From NCBI GenBank assembly GCA_046153985.1, contig JBJXFD010000564.1, positions 1 through 6,817 of the forward strand: a DNA stretch of 6,817 nt, in the 5' to 3' direction. Every line of letters starts with the position of its first letter. The stretch's first letter is position 1. This DNA is from JABWAJ01 sp046153985 (lineage in GTDB: Bacteria; Bacteroidota; Bacteroidia; Chitinophagales; Saprospiraceae). Under the pieces are notes generated by a model. The model made no database searches. It had not been told where the DNA came from and was given only the letters and a program-made list of their open reading frames with translations. The translations under genes were made by a program, and so were the position numbers. Positions 1-4,855 of this stretch are shown here, in pieces.

Positions 1-881
1 CCAACCACATGCACTACGGGCCTGCGCGCATGGCATTGGAAAACGGATTTCACGTGGTTTGCGACAAGCCGCTGGCTTTCAATATGAAAGAAGCGCTGGA
101 ATTAGAGGCCTTAGTGAAAGAAACCGGTCTCCTTTTTGCCCTGACGCACAATTATACCGGGTATCCAATGGTGAAACAGGCAAAAACGATGATTGCCAAT
201 GGCGAATTGGGCAAGATCAGGAAAGTGGTGGTGGAATACCCACAGGGCTGGTTGTCTACCCACGTTGAAGGGAAACAGGCTTCCTGGCGAACAGACCCGC
301 AGAAATCGGGGATTGCAGGCGCTATGGGCGATATTGGCACCCATGCCGAAAACCTGGCTGAATACGTCACCGGGTTGCAAATCAAAACCTTGTGCGCCGA
401 TTTAAGCGCTTTTGTGGAAGGGCGCGCGCTGGACGATGACGGGAATGTGCTGCTTCGGTTCGACAATGGCGCCAAAGGGGTGCTGCATGCCAGTCAGATT
501 TGCGCTGGCGAAGAAAACAACCTCAACCTGCGCGTCTGGGGAGAAAAAGGCGGTATTGAATGGCGGCAAATGGAGCCCAATACCTTAATTGTAAAATGGT
601 TAGATAAACCGGCTCAAATCCTTCGAACGGGCGTCGGTGCCCTTTCGCCGCAGGCTGCTGCCCATACGCGGCTCCCGGGCGGCCACCCGGAAGGTTATTT
701 GGAAGCTTTTGCCAATATTTATCGGAACGTCGCGGTTTGCCTGCGTGCCCGACTGACTGGTCAGGCTGTTGACCCGCTGTACCAGGATTTTCCTTCCGTA
801 AAAGATGGCGTACGGGGCATGAAATTTATCGAAAAAGTAGTGGAATCAAGTGGTAGTGAGCAGAAGTGGATTGCTTTTTGA
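1..881 (+). CDS. Gfo/Idh/MocA-family NAD(P)-dependent oxidoreductase, 3' part (5' end outside window)
   Basis: This is the C-terminal part of a Gfo/Idh/MocA dehydrogenase, a family of soluble enzymes that oxidise or reduce sugars, inositols and related polyols with NAD(P). The reading frame is open to the left edge: the codons before the first Met (position 9) read Asn-His, and together with HMHYGPA they match the end of the family's Rossmann domain (usually TPNHMHY). Counting from that Met, VVCDKP at 16-21 is the D/EKP motif whose Lys contacts cofactor and substrate, and GDIGTHA at 107-113 supplies the usual catalytic-site His. The rest is the C-terminal alpha/beta substrate domain. The stop is TGA at 879-881. 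Roughly the first 70-100 residues, including the GxGxxG cofactor loop, are missing only because of the window edge. The exact substrate cannot be told. No terminator follows closely. The family call is firm. Confidence 0.93.
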   Translation, partial: NHMHYGPARMALENGFHVVCDKPLAFNMKEALELEALVKETGLLFALTHNYTGYPMVKQAKTMIANGELGKIRKVVVEYPQGWLSTHVEGKQASWRTDPQKSGIAGAMGDIGTHAENLAEYVTGLQIKTLCADLSAFVEGRALDDDGNVLLRFDNGAKGVLHASQICAGEENNLNLRVWGEKGGIEWRQMEPNTLIVKWLDKPAQILRTGVGALSPQAAAHTRLPGGHPEGYLEAFANIYRNVAVCLRARLTGQAVDPLYQDFPSVKDGVRGMKFIEKVVESSGSEQKWIAF

Positions 882-895
882 GGCTTGTCAAAAAA

Positions 896-1036
896 ATGAA
901 TAGAAAACCGGCTAAGAGAATAGAAAATTCTATTTTCGTAACTATACAGCCGTCTTTACCGCCGAGCGTCGGCTACGCATACTTTTTCTACGTACTCGCG
1001 GTGCTACTCTCGATTCATTTAGAATTCAACCGATGA
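896..1036 (+). pseudogene. 46-codon ORF with a membrane-helix-like tail; possible remnant of a Y_Y_Y-type sensor
   Basis: An ATG at 896 opens a 46-codon frame ending at TGA 1034-1036. The first half is basic (MNRKPAKRIENS). The second half reads FVTIQPSLPP, SVG, then AYFFYVLAVLLSIHLEFNR, a hydrophobic helix followed by a charged end. From memory, this pattern (an F-x-I-x-PP stretch, then AYxxYxLL..., then FxLNR) resembles the junction between the Y_Y_Y domain and the membrane helix in Bacteroidetes sensor proteins. That suggests a leftover piece of such a gene, because nothing matching a sensor lies before or after it. The left arm of the large inverted repeat falls inside this frame, at VTIQP through SVG. 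The alternative is that the whole stretch is a non-coding repeat that happens to be open. The start lies 15 bases after the preceding stop codon, with no ribosome site seen. Low confidence that it makes a protein. Confidence 0.3.
916..937. repeat. AT-rich perfect/near-perfect palindrome abutting the large inverted repeat
   Basis: GAGAATAGAA (916-925) faces TTCTATTTTC (928-937). Nine of ten positions are Watson-Crick pairs and one is G-T. The palindrome ends exactly where the left arm of the larger inverted repeat begins (938). Its left half also repeats GAATAGAAAA from 898-907 as a 10-bp direct copy at 918-927. No T-tract follows, so it does not look like a terminator. Confidence 0.55.
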
Positions 1037-1073
1037 TGCGTTATGCACAGCCGACGCTCGGCTGTATAGTTAC
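938..1073. repeat. 136-bp element bounded by a 25-bp inverted repeat (left arm split by 12 nt)
   Basis: The right arm (1049-1073) reads AGCCGACGCT, CGGCTGTATAGTTAC. Its reverse complement appears on the left as GTAACTATACAGCCG (938-952) and AGCGTCGGCT (965-974), separated by 12 extra bases, TCTTTACCGCCG (953-964). All 25 arm bases pair. Inside the arms ACGCAT (975-980) also faces ATGCGT (1036-1041). The layout resembles a small non-autonomous transposable element (MITE) or a paired extragenic palindrome. I see no clear target-site duplication in the flanks (TATTTTC on the left, TAATAAC on the right) and no transposase. The element covers most of the 46-codon ORF and the beginning of the following T9SS fragment frame. 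The pairing is seen directly; the mobile nature is inferred. Confidence 0.65.
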
Positions 1074-1425
1074 TAATAACAGTAATGCGAGGGTAGATCT
1101 ACTTCCTCAAGGAGCTACAGATGTTTTGGGCGAAAATAGCTCAATGCAAGAATCAGTCAAAATGAATTCACGGAACCTTATTGTCTACCCCTCCATAGTG
1201 AGCCAGGGAGGGTTGCTTAATATTAAAGTAACTGAGGATTCCGGTGTTTCCAATACATTGAGCCATATTATAATATTTGATTCCTTTGGCAGAGTTGTTT
1301 ATTCAAGTCGTGTAAATGAAGTTCAGCCAAGGATATCATTGTTTAATTTCACTTCCGGTATGCACATTGCTCAAGTTATACTTGAAAATGGTGATAAACT
1401 TATTGGGAAGTTCTTAGTGGAATAG
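1033..1425 (+). pseudogene. C-terminal fragment of a T9SS-secreted protein (type A sorting domain)
   Basis: The last 80 or so residues form a type IX secretion C-terminal sorting domain: LIVYPSIVSQGG (49-60), a beta strand LLNIKV, IIIFDSFGRVVYSS (79-92), the LFNFTSGMHIAQVIL core (103-117) and the end KLIGKFLVE. This matches the usual YPNP..., D..GR.V, L..G.Y and KF.V pattern. Such domains sit at the end of large exported proteins and are cleaved after passage through the outer membrane. Here no signal peptide or cargo domain precedes it. The frame is open only back to a stop at 913-915, and the first residues (MMRYAQPTLGCIVT) come from the right arm of the inverted repeat, so the true fragment probably begins near 1074. 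There is no visible ribosome site or promoter. The DNA is visibly richer in A/T than its neighbours. Most likely it is the severed 3' end of a larger gene. Domain call strong, functional status doubtful. Confidence 0.72.
1047..1065. repeat. 8-bp GC-rich hairpin with CGC loop inside the right arm
   Basis: ACAGCCGA (1047-1054) and TCGGCTGT (1058-1065) are perfect reverse complements around the loop CGC. The left arm carries the shorter related hairpin GCCGA-GCG-TCGGC (961-973). A short stem with a 3-nt loop is the form of REP-like extragenic palindromes. No T-tract follows. Confidence 0.6.
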
Positions 1426-1582
1426 TGTTGTTATTTTAACGCAGAACTTACTGGGAATTTCTATCCGTACGCTTTGAGCGAACGGCAGAACAACCCGAAT
1501 ACGCCTGCGGATCCGGCGAATTAGTGTCTGTCTTTAGAGTTAGAGCGCAGACACCGGACTAAATGGCCAAACATGAATTCGG
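1426..1582. other. Gene-free stretch between T9SS fragment and terminator
   Basis: No convincing gene is seen on either strand. In the frame of the T9SS fragment, an open run after its stop reads NFYPYALSERQNNPNTPADP before ending at TAG near 1522-1524. It is proline- and asparagine-rich, has no start codon and is not recognised. The only structure is the hairpin at 1512-1559. Confidence 0.5.
1512..1559. repeat. Two-part hairpin in the intergenic region
   Basis: GTGTCTG (1524-1530) pairs with CAGACAC (1548-1554) around a 17-nt loop. Outside it, TCCGG (1512-1516) pairs with CCGGA (1555-1559), leaving a 7-nt bulge (CGAATTA) on the left side only. No T-tract follows, so it is not a standard terminator. 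Its role is unknown. It could be RNA structure in the transcript that ends at the 1583-1623 terminator, or a decayed repeat. Confidence 0.45.
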
Positions 1583-1623
1583 ACGCCCCGACTATCTTTT
1601 AAGATGGCCGGGGCGTTTTTTTT
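1583..1623 (+). terminator. Strong rho-independent terminator at the convergent junction with tsaD
   Basis: ACGCCCCG (1583-1590) pairs with CGGGGCGT (1609-1616). An inner stem ATCTT (1594-1598)/AAGAT (1601-1605) has loop TT, with a 3-by-3 internal mismatch between the two stems. Eight T residues follow (1616-1623). The T-tract lies on the plus strand, so it stops rightward transcription from the T9SS fragment side. The T-tract overlaps the minus-strand stop codon of tsaD (1622-1624). In the minus direction the A-tract precedes the hairpin and no T-tract follows, so it would end tsaD transcripts poorly. Confidence 0.88.
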
Positions 1624-2617
1624 ACATCGCCCACCGTGCCACCGGCGTCACCGTATGATCGCAAAAATCGCCATCCAAATATTTATAATACCCCGCGATG
1701 GCAATCATGGCGGCATTGTCGGTACAATACTCAAATTTTGGAATATAGGCTTCCCAGCCTGATTTGGACGCCGTGGTCAGCAGGGCCTCCCGCAGGCCGG
1801 AATTGGCGGAAACGCCCCCGGCAAGCGCCACGTGGCGGATGCCGGTTTGCTGCACCGCTTTTTTAAGTTTGTTCATCAGGATGCTGACAATGCGCGTTTG
1901 CACGGATGCGCAGATGTCGGGCAGGCGGTTTTGAATAAAAGCCGGGTCGCGTTCGATTTCTTTTCGGAGGAAGTACAGGATTGAAGTTTTGAGGCCGCTG
2001 AAGCTAAAATCCAAACCCGCGATCTGAGGTTCCGGAAAATCAAAAACCGGTTTTCCCTCTTTTGCCAGCCGGTCAATGACAGGGCCGGCCGGGTAATCCA
2101 GTCCCAGCAGTTTCCCGGTCTTGTCGAACGCCTCTCCGGCAGCGTCATCAATAGTTTGGCCCATGATTTCCATATCGGAAGGGCTGCGCACCAGCATGAT
2201 TTGTGTGTGCCCGCCAGATACGATGAGGCACAGAAACGGGAAAGGCGGCTGCCGTTCGCCTGCGAAATGCGCCATGACGTGCGCCTGGAGGTGGTGTACC
2301 TCAATGAGCGGAATGCCTAAGCTCATCGCCAATCCTTTGGCGAAAGACACGCCAACGATGAGGGAACCGATCAGCCCGGGGCCCCGCGTGAACGCCACCG
2401 CTCCGATCTCGCTGCGCGAAACACCGGCTTGTTTCAAGGCTTCATTCACCACCGGAACAATGTGTACCTGGTGGGCGCGGGAGGCAACTTCCGGGACAAC
2501 GCCGCCGTACAAGCGGTGGATTTCCTGCCCGGCAATGCAATTGCTCAGCACTTTGCCGTCTGCAACAATGGCAGCAGCGGTGTCATCGCAGGAAGATTCA
2601 ATGCCGAGTATGATCAT
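1622..2617 (-). CDS. tsaD: tRNA N6-adenosine threonylcarbamoyltransferase TsaD
   Basis: TsaD transfers the threonylcarbamoyl group to A37 of ANN-decoding tRNAs, making t6A, in the cytoplasm with TsaB and TsaE. The 331-residue product starts MIILGIESSCDDTAAAIV, the family's usual N-terminus. Visible motifs are the metal-binding HxxxH (His109, His113), VSGGHTQ (133-139) of the nucleotide-binding fold, AGGVSAN (266-272), and CTDNAAMIA with Asp300 as the third metal ligand. Length is normal for the family. I chose the ATG at 2615-2617; a 13-residue extension to an ATG at 2656 (MRLNHQSSQRNAN) is unlike the family and would run into the proposed promoter. There is no Shine-Dalgarno site, as is usual in Bacteroidetes. 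It is transcribed away from the pilin-like/DUF3822/rsmD/argS run and converges with the terminator at 1583-1623. Very sure. Confidence 0.97.
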   Translation of the reverse strand: MIILGIESSCDDTAAAIVADGKVLSNCIAGQEIHRLYGGVVPEVASRAHQVHIVPVVNEALKQAGVSRSEIGAVAFTRGPGLIGSLIVGVSFAKGLAMSLGIPLIEVHHLQAHVMAHFAGERQPPFPFLCLIVSGGHTQIMLVRSPSDMEIMGQTIDDAAGEAFDKTGKLLGLDYPAGPVIDRLAKEGKPVFDFPEPQIAGLDFSFSGLKTSILYFLRKEIERDPAFIQNRLPDICASVQTRIVSILMNKLKKAVQQTGIRHVALAGGVSANSGLREALLTTASKSGWEAYIPKFEYCTDNAAMIAIAGYYKYLDGDFCDHTVTPVARWAM

Positions 2618-2653
2618 ATTTGCATTTCGTTGACTTGACTGATGGTTCAAACG

Positions 2654-2661
2654 CAAAACTA
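2654..2661 (-). promoter_or_regulatory. Candidate Bacteroidetes -7 promoter element for tsaD
   Basis: Read on the minus strand, 2661-2654 is TAGTTTTG, a full match to the Bacteroidetes -7 consensus TAnnTTTG. It lies 36 bases before the tsaD ATG, giving an expected 5' leader of about 30 nt. No clear TTG -33 element is seen at the usual distance upstream, so the call rests on the -7 match and position. Confidence 0.45.
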
Positions 2662-2772
2662 CTTCAGTTGGATCGCTTGATGGCTACTCCTGTAAAAAAA
2701 AGCCTGCTCTTTTTTTATTTTCCAGACACCATTCACAAAAATTGTTGCATCTTACAAAAGGATTTAAGTTCA

Positions 2773-2805
2773 TTTGCGGCATTTTATCAAAAAGCCGTAT
2801 TATTG
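2773..2805 (+). promoter_or_regulatory. Weak candidate promoter for the plus-strand gene run
   Basis: TTTG (2773-2776) followed after 21 bases by TATTATTG (2798-2805), one mismatch from TAnnTTTG, forms a possible -33/-7 pair. It would place the start of transcription only about 10-15 bases before the ATG at 2824. No better match is seen in the 206-base gap to tsaD. Confidence 0.25.
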
Positions 2806-2823
2806 CGTCAAAACAAACCGAAA

Positions 2824-3408
2824 ATGAGGCTTGCTATCAATCTCGTTCTACTCGCTATCGCAGGAGTCTTTGTATGGGTGCTCGTCAGCGGCATCCGTGA
2901 ACCCATTAAATTTGTCAACGAAAAGAATGACCGGGAAGATGCCGTCGTTGCCAAACTTACTGAAGTTCGCACCGCCCAGGAACTTTTCCGCAGCATTAAA
3001 GGAGAATTTGCGGGTGATTTTGACAAACTCGCTATGGTTCTTAAAACCGACAGTTTTAAGATCGTAAAGGTAATTGGTGACCCGGATGATCCCAATTTTA
3101 CGGGACAGATCACCTACGAAACGTATTATTCGCCAGCGGTTGACTCAGTTATGTCATTGGGAATCAACCTGGATTCACTCAAGTACGTACCTTTCGGAGG
3201 CGGCGCTACTTTTGATATTCAGGCCGATACCATTACTTATCAGAAAGCCAAGGTAGAGGTATGTGAAGTAGGCGTCAAGCGCAAAGTTTTTATGGGCCAA
3301 TACGCTGATAAGAAATATGCGCGCTACGACAAAAATTACGATCCGGAGAAGCCGCTCAAGTTTGGGAATATGAACGCACCTAACCTTTCCGGGAATTGGG
3401 AAAACTAA
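2824..3408 (+). CDS. Membrane-anchored pilin-like protein of unknown function
   Basis: The product has 194 residues. A hydrophobic helix at 3-22 (LAINLVLLAIAGVFVWVLVS) is followed by a charged helical region that includes KLTEVRTAQELFRSIKGEFA (45-64) and then FDKL. That arrangement of one N-terminal membrane helix and an amphipathic IRxAQ...F...G.F...FDxL segment recalls pilins and pseudopilins. The rest is mixed beta-rich sequence ending in NLSGNWEN, probably in the periplasm. There is no pilin leader-peptidase site (no Gly-Phe-type junction), so the likeness is of shape only. The frame stays open back to 2620, but the family-like start is the ATG at 2824, placing the helix at the N-terminus. 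The stop overlaps the next gene by 13 nt, so the two are likely cotranslated. I do not recognise a named family. Confidence 0.8.
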   Translation: MRLAINLVLLAIAGVFVWVLVSGIREPIKFVNEKNDREDAVVAKLTEVRTAQELFRSIKGEFAGDFDKLAMVLKTDSFKIVKVIGDPDDPNFTGQITYETYYSPAVDSVMSLGINLDSLKYVPFGGGATFDIQADTITYQKAKVEVCEVGVKRKVFMGQYADKKYARYDKNYDPEKPLKFGNMNAPNLSGNWEN

Positions 3409-4280
3409 GCGTAGATATCATTGAAGATACCTACCTGAGCAAATCGGCTGATGCCGGCAACAACCTGTCCATTCTTATTGGAATGGACAGGTTTGCTTAT
3501 TTGATCCATACAGCTGACCATCAGGCGCTTGTACTGCGGGAATACGAGCGAAAAACCCGTGCGTCAGCCCCAACGAAACAAGGACAAAGCGCATTTTTCC
3601 TGCCTGACCTTGAACAAATTTGCAAGGAAGATTCCCATCTCAATCAATCCTTTGGCAAAATCCGCATCGGATGGGCTGTTCCATTTTTGACGCTGGTTCC
3701 CCAGCGACTCTACGATGCCGATCACAAATCAACGTACCTGCAATACCTCACAAAACCGGAAGGTGCGTGGAAATATGCAGCGGATGAATTGCCTCATTTT
3801 GCCTCCAGCTTAGTTTATGCAATCCCATCTGAAGGACAATCCTGGCGCCTGAAACAATTTCCGGACAGCGAGGCCCTTCACAGCACTACGGCTTTTCTGA
3901 GCGGTGCACGGGCGTTGGTCAAGGAGCGGCAGGGGGGCAGGCATCTGTTTATTCACACTTGCTTTGGAGAAGTCCGGCTGGCTCTGTTGGACGAAACCCA
4001 TCTTTATTTCAGCAATACCTACTTTTTTCAAACTGCAAAGGACTTCCTGTATTATGTTCTTGCTGTGGTTGACGAATGTGAGCTGGACCAGGAAACCACA
4101 CCGATTTTGTTGTCCGGACAATTGATAGAAGATTCTGAAATATATCGTTTGTTGTATCGGTATTTTCGTAAATTGTCATTTGTTCCCAGTCCGGCACAGT
4201 TGTCGTCCGGCCCTCAATTGAGTGCATTGCCGCAACATTTGTACACGGATCTCTATTTCCTTGCGCTCCATGCAGGCTAA
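3396..4280 (+). CDS. DUF3822 family protein, TTG start
   Basis: The 294-residue product matches the Bacteroidetes DUF3822 family: an opening beta segment NLSILIGMDRFAYLI (23-37), a central GWAVPFLTLVPQRLYDADHK (93-112), HLFIHTCFGEVRLALLDETH in the second half and a tail LSALPQHLYTDLYFLALHAG. From memory, a solved family member has an actin-like ATPase fold, but no activity is established. No ATG occurs before Met30, which lies inside the first conserved strand, and the frame is closed by a stop at 3381-3383. TTG at 3396 is therefore the best start, overlapping the previous gene's end by 13 nt and suggesting translational coupling. rsmD follows after 29 bases. In Bacteroidetes this gene is commonly found beside rsmD. 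Family call fairly sure; start moderately sure. Confidence 0.85.
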   Translation: MGKLSVDIIEDTYLSKSADAGNNLSILIGMDRFAYLIHTADHQALVLREYERKTRASAPTKQGQSAFFLPDLEQICKEDSHLNQSFGKIRIGWAVPFLTLVPQRLYDADHKSTYLQYLTKPEGAWKYAADELPHFASSLVYAIPSEGQSWRLKQFPDSEALHSTTAFLSGARALVKERQGGRHLFIHTCFGEVRLALLDETHLYFSNTYFFQTAKDFLYYVLAVVDECELDQETTPILLSGQLIEDSEIYRLLYRYFRKLSFVPSPAQLSSGPQLSALPQHLYTDLYFLALHAG

Positions 4281-4309
4281 AATCTAATATCTAAAGTCCA
4301 TTATCTATC

Positions 4310-4855
4310 ATGCGCATCATCGGAGGGAAATTCAAAGGGCGTCGGTTCAGTCCACCCGCTGACAATTGGCCCACCAGGCCCACCACAGACCAAGCCAAGG
4401 AAGGGCTGTTCAATATTCTGACCAATATTTTGGATTTTGACGACATCAAGGTACTCGACCTTTTTGGCGGCACGGGCAGCCATGGGTATGAATTTATTTC
4501 GAGGGGGTGTACGGATGTAACCTATGTAGACAAATTCCCCGCTTGTGTAGCGTTTGTAAAAAAAACGGCGGAAACCCTGAAAATCGAAGACCTGATCCAT
4601 ATTGTACGATCAGATGTTTTTCAATTCATGGCACACGCTACGGCCAAATATGATTACATTTTTGCCGGTCCGCCTTATGGTTTGCCAACGTTGGACAGCA
4701 TTCCGGATTTGATTTTTGAAAAAGAACTTTTAGCCGAAGGCGGCCTTTTTGTGTTGGAACATAATCCGCATCACAGCTTTAAAAACCATCCACATTTTTT
4801 CCAGGAGCGGAACTATGGGAAGACGATTTTCAGTTTCTTTAAAAAAGCAGCATGA
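4310..4855 (+). CDS. rsmD: 16S rRNA (guanine966-N2)-methyltransferase RsmD
   Basis: RsmD methylates N2 of G966 in 16S rRNA of the small subunit, using S-adenosylmethionine. The 181-residue product begins MRIIGGKFKGRRF, the family's typical start, followed by RPTTDQAKEGLFNIL (23-37). Motif I is DLFGGTGSHGYEFISRG (50-66), the SAM-binding loop. VDKFP (73-77) fits the acidic ribose-binding position. Motif IV reads FAGPPYGLP (118-126), where the family normally has D/N-PP-Y/F, so the first residue is Gly120 rather than Asp. FVLEHNPHHSF (147-157) is the conserved late strand. Length is normal. Its stop overlaps the argS start in an ATGA (4852-4855), indicating coupled translation. The assignment is firm; whether the Gly affects activity is unknown. 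Confidence 0.94.
   Translation: MRIIGGKFKGRRFSPPADNWPTRPTTDQAKEGLFNILTNILDFDDIKVLDLFGGTGSHGYEFISRGCTDVTYVDKFPACVAFVKKTAETLKIEDLIHIVRSDVFQFMAHATAKYDYIFAGPPYGLPTLDSIPDLIFEKELLAEGGLFVLEHNPHHSFKNHPHFFQERNYGKTIFSFFKKAA

Noticed and set aside
938..1073. CRISPR array or integron attC site
   Set aside because: There are only two inverted arms, no regularly spaced direct repeats, and no conserved attC core (GTTRRRY/RYYYAAC) paired at the ends.
1563..1658. 31-codon ORF (ATG 1563) running through the terminator into tsaD antisense
   Set aside because: It translates the terminator hairpin and the antisense of tsaD; no coding signal.
2121..2633. 170-codon open frame on the plus strand opposite tsaD
   Set aside because: It has Ser/Thr/Pro/Met-rich shadow composition, no family likeness, and lies fully inside the certain tsaD gene.
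2618..2656. N-terminal extension of TsaD by 13 residues
   Set aside because: The added residues are unlike the family, MIILGIESSCDD is the normal start, and the extension overlaps the probable -7 promoter element.
2620..2823. 68-residue N-terminal extension of the pilin-like protein
   Set aside because: It would begin inside the tsaD/plus-strand promoter gap, two bases upstream of the tsaD start on the opposite strand, and would move the membrane helix away from the N-terminus.
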